Below, piece by piece: positions 48,679-57,554 of a stretch of DNA of 64,000 bases. The notes beneath the pieces were generated by a model. It did not search any database. It worked only from the letters and a program-made list of their open reading frames with translations, and had not been told where the DNA came from. The position numbers were made by a program, and so were the translations under genes. The stretch comes from Amycolatopsis coloradensis (GTDB lineage Bacteria; Actinomycetota; Actinomycetes; Mycobacteriales; Pseudonocardiaceae). The first letter of the stretch is position 1, and the number at the start of each line of letters is the position of its first letter. The stretch is taken from the NCBI RefSeq assembly GCF_001953865.1, contig NZ_MQUQ01000012.1, forward strand, positions 248,001-312,000. The letters run 5' to 3'.

Positions 48679-50037
48679 GTGACCCGGACTGTTCCCGCCG
48701 ACGCGAACGGCGACGTATCGGTGAGCCGCCCGCAGCATCGCCTCTCGTTGCGCCGCTCGCTCGCTCGCTTGTCCGTCCGGCCGAGATCGATCCTGATCCT
48801 CTCGGTGATCCCGCTGGTCGCGATCGGTTTCGGCATCTGGGGCTGGCAGCACGAATGGGTGCTGGGCGTGGACAGCGCGGTCTACCGCGCCGGTGCCCTG
48901 ACACTGCTGAACGGTGACCCGCTCTACGACTCCAACACCCTTCCGGTGGAACCGTGGTGGGCGCTGCTGCCGTTCACCTACCCGCCGACGGCCGCTCTGC
49001 TCTTCATCCCGCTCGCGCTGGTCCCGACGCAGGTCGCCTGGGGGCTCCTGACCGCGGTTTCGCTGCTGGCGCTGGCGCTGTGCGTCCGGATCGCGATCGG
49101 CGCGCTGCCGAAGCCGTCGACCGACGGACCCCGCTGGTGGGCCTCGCCCGCGCGGTCGACGATCGCCTTCTTCCTGGTGTTCCTCGGTCTCGAGCCGGTG
49201 TGGCGCACGATCTTCCTCGGCCAGATCAACCTCATCCTGATGGCGCTCGTGATGCTCGACATCCTGGTCATCGGGGCGAGGGGCAGCCGCTGGGGCGGGG
49301 TGCTGGTCGGCGTCGCGGCCGCGGTCAAGCTCACCCCGATCGTCTTCCTGGGACATCTGTTCATCACCGGCCGCCGCATGGACGCCATCCGCGGACTCGT
49401 CACCTTCGTCGTGATGCAGGGCTTGATGTTCCTGATCATCCCGCACGACGCGGCGCGCTACTGGACCTACACGCTGCCCGACACCGGCCGCATCGGCCCG
49501 GTGCACTGGGCGGGCAACCAGTCGCTGAACGCGCTGATGAACCGCTTCACCGAGCTCGCGCCCTGGGCGTCGAAGGCGGCGATGGGGATCGGCGCGCTGC
49601 TCGCGATCCCGGCGATCTGGCTGGTGCTGCGCTTCCACCGCAAGGGCCAGGCGCTCGCGGCGATGCTCGTGACGGCGTTCTGGATCCTGCTGATTTCGCC
49701 GATCTCCTGGACCCACCACTGGGTCTGGGTGGCGCCGCTGGTCGTGCTGCTGGTCTCGCGGCTGCCGAAGACCACGCCCGCCACCGCGTGGAAACGCTGG
49801 CTGGGCACGTTCGCGGTGTTCTTCGTCTTCATCAGCTGCGTGCTGCTGATCCTGCCGAACGGCCGCAACGTCGAGCTGCACTGGAAGGTGTGGGAGAACA
49901 TCCTCGGCAGCGCGTACATCCTCATGCCGCTGGTACTGGCGCTCGCGCTGGCCGGGCGCTGGTGGTATCTGCGCCGGAAGCGGCGTGTGGGAGCCGGGGA
50001 CGACGGCGAGCATGCTGAAGTCGCGACCGGCGGCTGA
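48679..50037 (+). CDS. GT87 mannosyltransferase (first copy)
   Basis: This 452-residue membrane glycosyltransferase of the DUF2029/GT87 type has about ten helices. It has the early loop WVLGVDSAVYRAGALTLLNG with the catalytic Asp, LGQINLILMALVMLDILV, and SWTHHWVWVAPLVVLLVSRL. Members use polyprenyl-phosphate mannose to build alpha-1,2-linked mannose on the outer face of the membrane (PimE-like). A GTG or ATG inside the first 10 codons could be the start. It overlaps the second copy by 26 bases. Confidence 0.9.
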   Translation: MTRTVPADANGDVSVSRPQHRLSLRRSLARLSVRPRSILILSVIPLVAIGFGIWGWQHEWVLGVDSAVYRAGALTLLNGDPLYDSNTLPVEPWWALLPFTYPPTAALLFIPLALVPTQVAWGLLTAVSLLALALCVRIAIGALPKPSTDGPRWWASPARSTIAFFLVFLGLEPVWRTIFLGQINLILMALVMLDILVIGARGSRWGGVLVGVAAAVKLTPIVFLGHLFITGRRMDAIRGLVTFVVMQGLMFLIIPHDAARYWTYTLPDTGRIGPVHWAGNQSLNALMNRFTELAPWASKAAMGIGALLAIPAIWLVLRFHRKGQALAAMLVTAFWILLISPISWTHHWVWVAPLVVLLVSRLPKTTPATAWKRWLGTFAVFFVFISCVLLILPNGRNVELHWKVWENILGSAYILMPLVLALALAGRWWYLRRKRRVGAGDDGEHAEVATGG

Positions 50038-51217
50038 GCCACGGCTCGTCGGGGTCGCGCTGGCGGGTGCGCTCGCCCTGGCGATGCTCGTGCTGGGCGT
50101 CGTGGCCTTGCTCGGTGAATGGCACCTCGGCGCGGACAGCGCCGTCTACCGCGCCGGTGCCCTCACCCTGCTGAAAGGCGAACCGCTCTACACCCGCGAG
50201 GCGCTGACGACACTGCCGCCGTGGGTGCTGCTGCCGTTCACCTACACCCCGGCCGCGGCGCCGCTGTTCCTGCCGCTCGCGATCGTTCCGGCCGGGCTGA
50301 CCTGGGGAGTCGTCGGCGCGCTGTCGGTCGTCTGCCTGAGTGTCGTGATCTCCGTGGTCGCCCGCGCCTGCGGTGCCCCGATCACCCGATGGTGGGTTCT
50401 GCCGCTGGCGACGGCGGGCGCGCTGGCACTGGAGCCGGTCTGGAAGACGATCTTCCTCGGCCAGATCAACCTCATCCTGATGGCGCTGATCGTCCTCGAC
50501 GCCCTGGTGCTTTCGGCGCGTGGTTCGCGCTGGGCCGGGGTGCTGATCGGGATTTCGGCCGCGATCAAGCTGACGCCGCTGATCTTCGTGCCGCATCTGC
50601 TGTTCACCGGCCGCTGGAAGGACGCGCTACGGGCGCTCGGCACGTTCGTCGTGCTCGAAGCCGTGATGTTCGCGGTGATCCCCGGCGACGCCTTCCGGTT
50701 CTGGACGGAATCGGCGACCGATCCCAGCCGGGTCGGCTCCGTGCACTGGATCTTCAACCAATCACTCAACGGGCTGGTGAACCGCGCCTCGGAACTCGCG
50801 CCGTGGTCGCTGACGGTGGCCATCGCGGTCGCCGCCGTCCTGGCCGTTCCCGCCGTCTGGCTGGTCGTGCGCCTGCACCGCCGCGGTGACCCGGTCGGCG
50901 CACTGCTGGTGACGGCGTTCTACGGACTGTCGGTCTCGCCGGTGTCCTGGTCACACCACTGGGTGTGGACGGTGCCGCTGCTCGTCCTGCTCGTCCTCCG
51001 CCGATCGTGGGTTCCGGCCGCGGGTGTCGTGGTGCTGTTCGCGAGCGGCGTGATCATGTTCGTGCCCAACGGCGGCGACACCGAGTTCGGCTGGGGACCG
51101 GGCTGGTCGCTGATCGGCAACGGCTACGTGCTCGCGGCTGCGATCGCCATCACAGGACTGGCCGTGCGAGAGCTGCGACGCGGGTCCGCCCAGGTCGCGG
51201 CGGTAGCGGCCAAGTAA
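50012..51217 (+). CDS. GT87 mannosyltransferase (second copy)
   Basis: This 401-residue paralogue has the same hallmarks: WHLGADSAVYRAGALTLLKG, LGQINLILMALIVLDALVL, ISAAIKLTPLIFVPHLLF and SWSHHWVWTVPLLVLLVL. It starts within the end of the first copy, in a different frame, which shows tandem duplication in an operon. Specificity is unknown; lipomannan- or phosphatidylinositol-mannoside-like glycolipid elongation is the family role. Confidence 0.9.
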   Translation: MLKSRPAAEPRLVGVALAGALALAMLVLGVVALLGEWHLGADSAVYRAGALTLLKGEPLYTREALTTLPPWVLLPFTYTPAAAPLFLPLAIVPAGLTWGVVGALSVVCLSVVISVVARACGAPITRWWVLPLATAGALALEPVWKTIFLGQINLILMALIVLDALVLSARGSRWAGVLIGISAAIKLTPLIFVPHLLFTGRWKDALRALGTFVVLEAVMFAVIPGDAFRFWTESATDPSRVGSVHWIFNQSLNGLVNRASELAPWSLTVAIAVAAVLAVPAVWLVVRLHRRGDPVGALLVTAFYGLSVSPVSWSHHWVWTVPLLVLLVLRRSWVPAAGVVVLFASGVIMFVPNGGDTEFGWGPGWSLIGNGYVLAAAIAITGLAVRELRRGSAQVAAVAAK

Positions 51218-51230
51218 TCTGACCTCCGTT

Positions 51231-52415
51231 ATGGACAAACGAACCGGTTTTCCGATCGTGGGCATGGTTGGCGGCGGACAGCTGGCCAGGATGACCCACC
51301 AGGCGGCGATCTCCCTCGGCCAATCCCTGCGCGTGCTGGCCGCCGGGGAGAACGAATCCGCCGGCCTCGTCGCGGGCGAGGTCGTGCACGGGCACCACAC
51401 CGACCTCGAAGCGCTGCGCTCGTTCGCCGCCGGGGTCGACGTGCTGACCTTCGACCACGAGCACGTTCCCGGCGAGCACCTGCTCACGCTCGCGATGGAA
51501 GGCGTCACCATCCGGCCCGATCCGGCCGCGTTGTCGATGGCGCAGAACAAACTCGTCATGCGCGAGATGATGGCCGGACTCGAGATACCCGGCCCCGAAT
51601 TCGCCGAAGTGTCTTCCACGGACGACGTGATCTCCTTCGGTGACAAACACTCCTGGCCCGTGGTACTCAAGGCGGCGCAGGGTGGCTACGACGGCCGCGG
51701 CGTCTGGATGCTCGACACCGCGCAGCAGGCGCGCGAGACCGTGCCCGAACTCCTCGACGCCGGAACTCCTTTGCTGGTCGAGGAAAAGGTCGTCATGCGG
51801 CGCGAGCTCTCCGCGCTGGTGGCCCGTTCGCCGTTCGGGCAGGGCGCGGCGTGGCCGGTGGTGGAGACCGTGCAGTCCGGCGGGATCAACACCGAGGTGC
51901 TCGCGCCCGCGCCGGGCCTGAGCTACGCGCGGACGCAGGAGGCGCAGGACCTCGCGCTGCGGATCGCCGCGACGCTGGACGTGACCGGGCTGCTCGCCGT
52001 CGAGCTGTTCGAGACCGACGAAGGCCTGCTGGTCAACGAACTCGCCATGCGTCCGCACAACTCGGGACACTGGACGCAGGACGGCTCGCGCACCTCGCAG
52101 TTCGAGCAGCACCTGCGCGCCGTGCTCGACTACCCGCTCGGGGCGACCGACCTGATCGCACCCGCCTGCGTGATGGCGAACGTCCTCGGCGCCCCCGAGG
52201 CCCCCGCGATGGGCCCGGACGAACGCCTGCACCACCTGTTCGCGCGATACCCGGACATCCACGTCCACCTGTACGGCAAGGGAGAGCGTCCCGGCCGCAA
52301 ACTCGGCCACGTCAATTTCGTCGGCGAACGCATGGAGGAGCTGCGCGACCGCGCGCTGCTGTCCGCGCACTGGCTTTCCCACGCCGTCTGGCTCGACGGC
52401 TACGAGATCCACTAG
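51231..52415 (+). CDS. purK: N5-carboxyaminoimidazole ribonucleotide synthase
   Basis: This 394-residue ATP-grasp enzyme carboxylates AIR to N5-CAIR in purine synthesis. It has the N-terminal VGMVGGGQLARMTHQAAISL, the ATP-binding VVLKAAQGGYDGRGVWML and the C-terminal metal site ELFETDEGLLVNELAMRPHN. The ATG at 51231 is 13 bases after the GT87 stop. purE follows by 11 bases, so purK-purE form an operon. Confidence 0.96.
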   Translation: MDKRTGFPIVGMVGGGQLARMTHQAAISLGQSLRVLAAGENESAGLVAGEVVHGHHTDLEALRSFAAGVDVLTFDHEHVPGEHLLTLAMEGVTIRPDPAALSMAQNKLVMREMMAGLEIPGPEFAEVSSTDDVISFGDKHSWPVVLKAAQGGYDGRGVWMLDTAQQARETVPELLDAGTPLLVEEKVVMRRELSALVARSPFGQGAAWPVVETVQSGGINTEVLAPAPGLSYARTQEAQDLALRIAATLDVTGLLAVELFETDEGLLVNELAMRPHNSGHWTQDGSRTSQFEQHLRAVLDYPLGATDLIAPACVMANVLGAPEAPAMGPDERLHHLFARYPDIHVHLYGKGERPGRKLGHVNFVGERMEELRDRALLSAHWLSHAVWLDGYEIH

Positions 52416-52426
52416 GAGTAATGAGT

Positions 52427-52924
52427 ATGTCGCCGCAGGTTGGCCTGATCATGGGCAGCGACTCGGACTGGCCGACGATGGAAGCGGCCGGGCAGGCGCT
52501 GGCCGAGTTCGGCATCGAGTACGAGGTCGGCGTCTACTCGGCGCACCGCACTCCGCAGCGGATGCTCGACTACGCGACGTCGGCCGCTTCGCGCGGCGTG
52601 CGCGTGATCATCGCCGGTGCCGGGGGCGCCGCGCATCTGCCGGGCATGGTCGCGTCGGCGACGGTGCTGCCGGTGATCGGGGTGCCGGTGCCGCTGAAGT
52701 ACCTCGACGGCATGGACTCGCTGCTCTCGATCGTGCAGATGCCCGCCGGGGTCCCGGTCGCGACGGTTTCCGTCGGCGGGGCACGGAACGCGGGCCTGCT
52801 CGCGGTCCGCATCCTCGCCGCGTCCGACGAGGGACTTCAGGCGAAGATGGCGCGGTTCCAGGCGGACCTCGAGCAGCTGGTGCTCGACAAGGACGCGGCC
52901 CTGCGCAAACGCGTCGAAGACTGA
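52427..52924 (+). CDS. purE: N5-CAIR mutase
   Basis: This 165-residue class I PurE converts N5-CAIR to CAIR. The N-terminal VGLIMGSDSDWPTMEAAGQ and the active-site YSAHRTPQRMLDYA are intact, followed by IIAGAGGAAHLPGMVA. ATG 52427 is chosen since AGGAG lies 8 bases upstream; ATG 52421 would leave only 2 bases spacing. The palindromic repeat lies directly after the stop. Confidence 0.96.
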   Translation: MSPQVGLIMGSDSDWPTMEAAGQALAEFGIEYEVGVYSAHRTPQRMLDYATSAASRGVRVIIAGAGGAAHLPGMVASATVLPVIGVPVPLKYLDGMDSLLSIVQMPAGVPVATVSVGGARNAGLLAVRILAASDEGLQAKMARFQADLEQLVLDKDAALRKRVED

Positions 52925-52925
52925 C

Positions 52926-52989
52926 CGCGTTTCGTCCTCTAGTTGCGGTAGTTCGACGACGAACCACCGCAACTAGAGGACGAAACGCG
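52926..52989. repeat. Long palindromic repeat, copy 3
   Basis: Perfect 24-base arms (52926-52949 and 52966-52989; core CGTCCTCTAGTTGCGGT) flank a 16-base loop, in which GTTC/GAAC extends the stem. It lies between convergent purE and the acyl-CoA ligase gene. Reading the minus strand, the arm encodes the last residues Arg-Phe-Val-Leu and the TAG stop of the ligase. Confidence 0.92.
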
Positions 52990-54649
52990 CTGGGGTTCCG
53001 TCGGCGAGTTGCTTCCGTAGTTCCCGCTTCAGTACCTTCCCGGCGGCCGAAACCGGGATCTGGTCGACGAAGTGGATCGCCCGTAGTCGTTTGTACGGCA
53101 GCACGCGCTCGCTGACCGCGGCCATGAGCTGATCCGCGGTGACGTTCTCGTCGCTGCGGACCACGAACGCGACCGGCAGTTCGCCGACCTCGGTGTCCGG
53201 TTTGCCGACGACGGCCGCCGCGGACACGCCGGGCAGGGTGATCAGCAGCTCTTCGAGCTCCCGCGGGAACACGTTATATCCCTTGTACAGCAGCATGTCC
53301 TTCTTGCGGTCCACAATGGACAGGTAGCCGTCCTCGTCGAGGACGCCGATGTCGCCGGTGTGCAGCCAGCCGTCGACGAGCACGGCCGCGGTGTCTTCGG
53401 TGCGGTTGCGGTAGCCGGTCATCACTTGCGGCCCGCGCAGGCACACTTCGCCGCGTTCCCCGGAGGGCAACGGATCCTCCCCGCCTTCCGCCGGGACGAT
53501 CTTGATCTCGGTGTTCGGTAACGGCAGGCCGACCGAGCCGACCTTGCGCGTGGCGGAGCGAGAGGACGGCGCGATGACCGCGCCCATGGTGACCTCGGTG
53601 AGGCCGTAGCCCTCGATGACGAGCACGCCGGGGAAGCGGTGCTGAAGGGCACGGATCATCTCGTGGTGCATCGGCGCCGCGCCGGAGCCGATGGTCAGGA
53701 CCGACGACAGGTCGGCCGTGTGGAACTCGGGGCACGCGAGCAGGGCGGCGAACAGCGCGGGCGCCCCGCCGATGGTGGTGACCCGCAGCATCTCGGCGTC
53801 GGCCACGTACGCGGCCGGGTCGAAGCGGTCGTGGAGGACGATGGTTCCGCCGTCGAGCAGCGGGACGTTGAGCGCGGCGATGGTGCCCATGGCGTGGAAC
53901 CACGGCGTCAGGTTGAGGGCGATCCCGGTGCCGATCCGGGACGGCCATTCGTCCGGGCCGCCGAGCTGCTCGACGACCACCTCGCCTGACGCGTCGAGCG
54001 CGGGCACCGCGCCCAGTCGCCAGCAGGAGCTCTGGAGGCTGTTGACCACCACGTTCCGATGCGGCAGGCAGACACCCTTCGAACGACCGGTGGTGCCGCC
54101 GGTGTACGCCAGATGGGCGAGATCGCGGTAGATGTCGATGTCCACGTCAGGTCGCTCGTCGGAGTGACCGGAGTGGAACTCGGCGAACTCGACCTCGCCT
54201 TCGTTCAGTCCCTCGGGCGGGTGAACGACGATGCTCAACCGGACCGAGGTCCGATCACGGATCGAAGCGAGCACGCGTGCGACCGGCCCGACGGTGACGG
54301 CGGCGACCGCCCCCGCGTCGGTCAGCTGGAAGGCGAGGTCTTCCGGCGGGAGCAGGGGGTTCGCCGGGCTGAAGGTGGCGCCCGCGAGCAGCGTCCCGTA
54401 GTACGCGACCGGGTACGCCAGGCAGTTCGGCAGGTGGAGCGCGACGACGTCGCCTCTTCCGATGCCCTCGGCACGCAGCGCGTTCGCGAACCGGCAGGCC
54501 GCGCTGTACGTCTCGGCGAAGGTGAGGCTCTGGTCTCCGTGGGCGAAGGCCGTGCGGGAGCCCCAGCGAGCAGCGGCGCCGGCCAGCACCGAGCCGACCG
54601 GGACCTCGGGATAGTCGAGCGACCGGGGGAACGGAGTGAGCTGCATCAC
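52973..54649 (-). CDS. Acyl-CoA ligase (4-coumarate/fatty acid-CoA ligase type)
   Basis: This 558-residue AMP-forming ligase activates a carboxylic acid to acyl-CoA. It has the P-loop-like LAYTGGTTGRSKGVCLPHRN, the adenylation motif GYGLTEVTMGAV, the hinge VDRKKDMLLYKGYNVFPREL and the catalytic Lys in AAGKVLKRELRKQ. Two Met codons open the frame. Its last four codons and stop lie inside the palindromic repeat (52973-52989). It is divergent from the acyl-CoA dehydrogenase and probably works in the same degradation or activation route. Confidence 0.93.
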   Translation of the reverse strand: MMQLTPFPRSLDYPEVPVGSVLAGAAARWGSRTAFAHGDQSLTFAETYSAACRFANALRAEGIGRGDVVALHLPNCLAYPVAYYGTLLAGATFSPANPLLPPEDLAFQLTDAGAVAAVTVGPVARVLASIRDRTSVRLSIVVHPPEGLNEGEVEFAEFHSGHSDERPDVDIDIYRDLAHLAYTGGTTGRSKGVCLPHRNVVVNSLQSSCWRLGAVPALDASGEVVVEQLGGPDEWPSRIGTGIALNLTPWFHAMGTIAALNVPLLDGGTIVLHDRFDPAAYVADAEMLRVTTIGGAPALFAALLACPEFHTADLSSVLTIGSGAAPMHHEMIRALQHRFPGVLVIEGYGLTEVTMGAVIAPSSRSATRKVGSVGLPLPNTEIKIVPAEGGEDPLPSGERGEVCLRGPQVMTGYRNRTEDTAAVLVDGWLHTGDIGVLDEDGYLSIVDRKKDMLLYKGYNVFPRELEELLITLPGVSAAAVVGKPDTEVGELPVAFVVRSDENVTADQLMAAVSERVLPYKRLRAIHFVDQIPVSAAGKVLKRELRKQLADGTPARFVL

Positions 54650-54681
54650 TCGAACGTACGGACTTTGCGGTCAAAGACACA

Positions 54682-54716
54682 AGCGCTCGCGATGTCGCAC
54701 AATGTGAACGAGCGCT
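54682..54716. promoter_or_regulatory. Putative operator between acyl-CoA ligase and dehydrogenase
   Basis: AGCGCTCG (54682-54689) and CGAGCGCT (54709-54716) form an 8-base inverted repeat with a 19-base spacer, centred in the 110-base divergent gap. A TetR or GntR type fatty-acid regulator could bind here and control both genes. No regulator gene is adjacent. Confidence 0.55.
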
Positions 54717-54759
54717 AACATCGGTCGAACTCTCATTCGCGTTAGAAGAGGTGACAAAG

Positions 54760-55923
54760 GTGTCTGACGGCCCGGGTCTGTACCAGCTTGCCGAGGAGCA
54801 CGAAGAGCTGCGGGCCGCGGTCCGTGCCTTGGCGGAAAAGGAAATCGAGCCGTACGCGGCCGAGGTCGACGAGGACGAGCGCTACCCGATCGAGGCGTAC
54901 AACGCGCTGGTCAAGTCGGGTTTCAACGCCGTCCACATTGAAGAGGCCTACGACGGCCAGGGCGCGGACGCCATCGCCGCCTGCATCGTGATCGAAGAGG
55001 TCGCGCGCGTCGACGCGTCGGCGTCGCTGATCCCGGCGGTCAACAAGCTGGGCACGGTCCCGATCATCCTTGCGGCGTCGGAAGACCTCAAGAAGCTGGT
55101 GCTGCCGTCGATCGCCTCCGGCGATGCCTCGGCGTCGTACGCCCTTTCGGAGCGCGAAGCCGGCTCGGACACCGCGTCGATGCGTACCCGCGCGAAGCTC
55201 GACGGCGACCACTGGGTGCTGAACGGCACCAAGTGCTGGATCACCAACGCGGGTGAATCGTCCTGGTACACCGTGATGGCGGTGACCGACCCGAACGCCG
55301 AGAAGAAGGCCAACGGCATCTCCGCGTTCGTCGTGCACAAGGACGACCCCGGTTTCACCGTCGGCTCGAAGGAGCGGAAGCTCGGCATCAAGGGCTCGCC
55401 GACCCGCGAGATCCACTTCGAGAACTGCACCATCCCGGCCGACCGCATCATCGGCGAGCCCGGTACCGGCCTGAAGACCGCGCTGCGCACCCTCGACCAC
55501 ACCCGTCCGACCATCGGCGCGCAGGCGCTGGGCATCGCGCAGGGCGCGCTCGACGCGTCCATCGCATACGTCAAGGAGCGCAAGCAGTTCGGCAAGGCGA
55601 TCGCGGAGTTCCAGGGCGTCCAGTTCATGCTGGCCGACATGGGCATCAAGATCGAGGCCGCCCGAAACCTCGTCTACGCCTCCGCCGCGGCGACCGAACG
55701 AGGCGACAAGCGCGGCGGCTACATGGCCGCGGCGGCGAAGGCCTACGCGTCGGACATCGCGATGTCGGTGACGACCGACGCCGTGCAGCTTTTCGGCGGC
55801 GCGGGCTACACGCGCGACTTCCCGGTGGAGCGCATGATGCGCGACGCGAAGATCACCCAGATCTACGAAGGCACCAACCAGATCCAGCGCATGGTCATGG
55901 CCCGCGCCCTGCTCAAGGGCTGA
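54760..55923 (+). CDS. Acyl-CoA dehydrogenase
   Basis: This 387-residue flavoenzyme makes the trans-2,3 double bond of acyl-CoAs. It has the FAD/substrate motif YALSEREAGSDTASMRTRAK, KCWITNAGESSWY and the C-terminal AVQLFGGAGYTRDFPVERMM, DAKITQIYEGTNQIQRMVMA with the catalytic Glu. It is the positional counterpart of M. tuberculosis fadE25. GTG 54760 is preferred because AGAGG lies upstream; GTG 54751 has no spacing. Confidence 0.95.
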   Translation: MSDGPGLYQLAEEHEELRAAVRALAEKEIEPYAAEVDEDERYPIEAYNALVKSGFNAVHIEEAYDGQGADAIAACIVIEEVARVDASASLIPAVNKLGTVPIILAASEDLKKLVLPSIASGDASASYALSEREAGSDTASMRTRAKLDGDHWVLNGTKCWITNAGESSWYTVMAVTDPNAEKKANGISAFVVHKDDPGFTVGSKERKLGIKGSPTREIHFENCTIPADRIIGEPGTGLKTALRTLDHTRPTIGAQALGIAQGALDASIAYVKERKQFGKAIAEFQGVQFMLADMGIKIEAARNLVYASAAATERGDKRGGYMAAAAKAYASDIAMSVTTDAVQLFGGAGYTRDFPVERMMRDAKITQIYEGTNQIQRMVMARALLKG

Positions 55924-55956
55924 TTCTCCCGACGCCGTCACGCGCTTCAGGACGTC

Positions 55957-56020
55957 CGCAATTCGTCCTCTAGTTGCGGTGGTTGCACGCTCAACGACCG
56001 CAACTAGAGGACGAATTGCG
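55957..56020. repeat. Long palindromic repeat, copy 4 with compensatory changes
   Basis: Perfect 24-base arms (55957-55980 and 55997-56020) share the core CGTCCTCTAGTTGCGGT. The outer arm reads CGCAATTCG...CGAATTGCG, while the copies at 52926 and 63237 read CGCGTTTCG...CGAAACGCG: changes on one side are matched on the other. The loop again carries TTG/CAA. It lies after the acyl-CoA dehydrogenase, before a gene in the same direction. Confidence 0.92.
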
Positions 56021-56096
56021 GAGGGGGAAGGCCGTAGGCGGTGAGATGCTTCATGGAAGTACGGCGATCATGGGCCGACGGTGTCACTCTCGAAGG

Positions 56097-56525
56097 ATGT
56101 TCTGGTCCGCTCCGGTGTCGTGGACACCGCACGACGAGGCCGAGCTGATCGCCGGCTGGCGGTTGTGGCTCGAGCTCGGGGATCGCACGTGGCCGTCGGC
56201 CGGGTGGGACGGGACGGCGGCCGACGTTGTCAAGCCGCTGCGTGAGCTGGTCGCGGCCTGCGACGAGATCGAAACGGGTTACCGCAAGGCCGTCGACGAG
56301 CCGTCCGCGGAGTTCATCCGGATCATCCAGTTCCTCGTGTGGACCGTCAGCACGGTGATCGAGCTGTGGGCCGACGACGAGGTCCCGCTCGACGCCGAGC
56401 GGATCGCGTTGCTGCACGCGGATCTGGCCGGGTTCGCCGAGCAGGCCGAGCGAGTGCTCGCGGTGCTGGCCGTCAGCGGGGGCTGGACGGGTCTGGCCTC
56501 GGAGCAGCGGCGGACAGACCGCTGA
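56097..56525 (+). CDS. Protein of unknown function
   Basis: This soluble protein of about 142 residues is mostly helical: DEAELIAGWRLWLELGDRTW, then VVKPLRELVAACDEIETGYR, IQFLVWTVSTVIELWADDEV and LLHADLAGFAEQAERVLAVL. No family is recognised. The start is uncertain: ATG 56097 lacks a spaced ribosome binding site and ATG 56070 is possible. It lies between the palindromic repeat and a decayed region. Confidence 0.6.
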   Translation: MFWSAPVSWTPHDEAELIAGWRLWLELGDRTWPSAGWDGTAADVVKPLRELVAACDEIETGYRKAVDEPSAEFIRIIQFLVWTVSTVIELWADDEVPLDAERIALLHADLAGFAEQAERVLAVLAVSGGWTGLASEQRRTDR

Positions 56526-56529
56526 GCGA

Positions 56530-56842
56530 TTCCGGTTTCTCGACCCAGGCGAAACCGCGAGGTGATCGTCCAGCAAGACTAGGGTCACCGGGTTGCCGAA
56601 GGGATCTTCGCCGGGCGCGATCGCGTAGCCGACTTCGACCACGGATGCTTCCTTCTCGTCGGATTCGACGTCGTGCCGCATGACGCTGTCGTTCGACCAT
56701 GTGCTGCCGAGGACGCGGTGTAATTTGAGGGCCAGTCGAACTCGGTGCTCCAACGAGACCATCCGGAGCCGTCGCCGCGGAAAGCCAGTCCGGCGGACTC
56801 GACGTCGCTCGGATACAGCACGCGGTCCGACCAGACGTTCAT
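56530..56842 (-). pseudogene. Decayed small ORF in a 535-base gap
   Basis: On the minus strand, a frame from ATG 56842 (MNVWSDRVLYPSDVESAGLA, then WSRWSTEFDWPSNYT) is continued after a likely frameshift near 56710 by another frame (VMRHDVESDEKEASVVEVGY, then PFGNPVTLVLLDDHLAVSPG). No stop follows naturally. It looks like a broken gene of about 100 codons without a recognised family. The rest of 56526-57060 shows nothing else. Confidence 0.3.
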
Positions 56843-57060
56843 CCGTCACGCACGGGATTCTGCCCGCCGGGCGCCTGGGACAACGGCGGCCGTACGGGGG
56901 AATAACAGCCACGTCCTTCCACAGAGGACATGCCGCCGTCCGGGGGCCGGTTCCTGTCGGGTACCTGTCGATCACGCTCCGGAGGTGCCGTCGGAGGCGT
57001 CCGGTGCCTTACCTTGATCCCGGTAAGTTGAATATTCACCGATCAGAAAGCTGATACCCG

Positions 57061-57486
57061 ATGTTCGCTCGTTTCAAGGATGTCGCCCTCCTGCTGGGCC
57101 GGATCGGTGTCGGTGTCGTCTTCCTCGCACACGGCCTGCAGAAGTGGGAAAACGGGATCGACGGCACCGCGAAGTTCTTCGAGCAGACAGGAATCCCGCT
57201 GCCGACGCTCGCGGCGATCTTCGCGATCGCGGTGGAGATCGTGGGAGCCATCTTGTTCATCGTCGGCTTCTTGACGCCGCTGGTGGGCCTCGGCTTCGTC
57301 GTGGTTTCCGTCGGCGCGCTGCTCTCGGTGCACCTCGACAACGGCTTGACCGGTCAGGGTGGTTACGAACTCGTCCTCGTCCTGGCGGTGGCCGGGCTCG
57401 CGCTCGGCTTCAACGCCGGAAAGCTGTCGCTCGACCACATGCTCTTCGGACGCAAGCGTGAGGCGAAGCAGCTTCAGGACGCCTGA
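57061..57486 (+). CDS. DoxX family membrane protein
   Basis: This 141-residue protein has four hydrophobic helices. The typical start is VALLLGRIGVGVVFLAHGLQ KW-like with the His/Lys pair, followed by FFEQTGIPLPTLAAIFAIAV, VGFLTPLVGLGFVVVSVGAL and YELVLVLAVAGLALGF. DoxX-type proteins link to redox and oxidative-stress functions in membranes. No ribosome binding site with strong match; ATG 57061 begins the conserved part. Confidence 0.9.
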   Translation: MFARFKDVALLLGRIGVGVVFLAHGLQKWENGIDGTAKFFEQTGIPLPTLAAIFAIAVEIVGAILFIVGFLTPLVGLGFVVVSVGALLSVHLDNGLTGQGGYELVLVLAVAGLALGFNAGKLSLDHMLFGRKREAKQLQDA

Positions 57487-57498
57487 GGCCCCGTGCCT

Positions 57499-57551
57499 GT
57501 TATGAACGGACCTTTTATAACAAATTCTGTTATAAAAGGTCCGTTCATAAC
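57499..57551. terminator. Perfect A+T-rich 24-base hairpin
   Basis: Arms 57499-57522 and 57528-57551 are exact complements (starting GTTATGAACGGACCTTTTAT) around a 5-base loop. The two genes DoxX and TIGR03089 converge on it. It is much more A+T-rich than its surroundings, which makes it stand out. Confidence 0.9.
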
Positions 57552-57554
57552 ACT

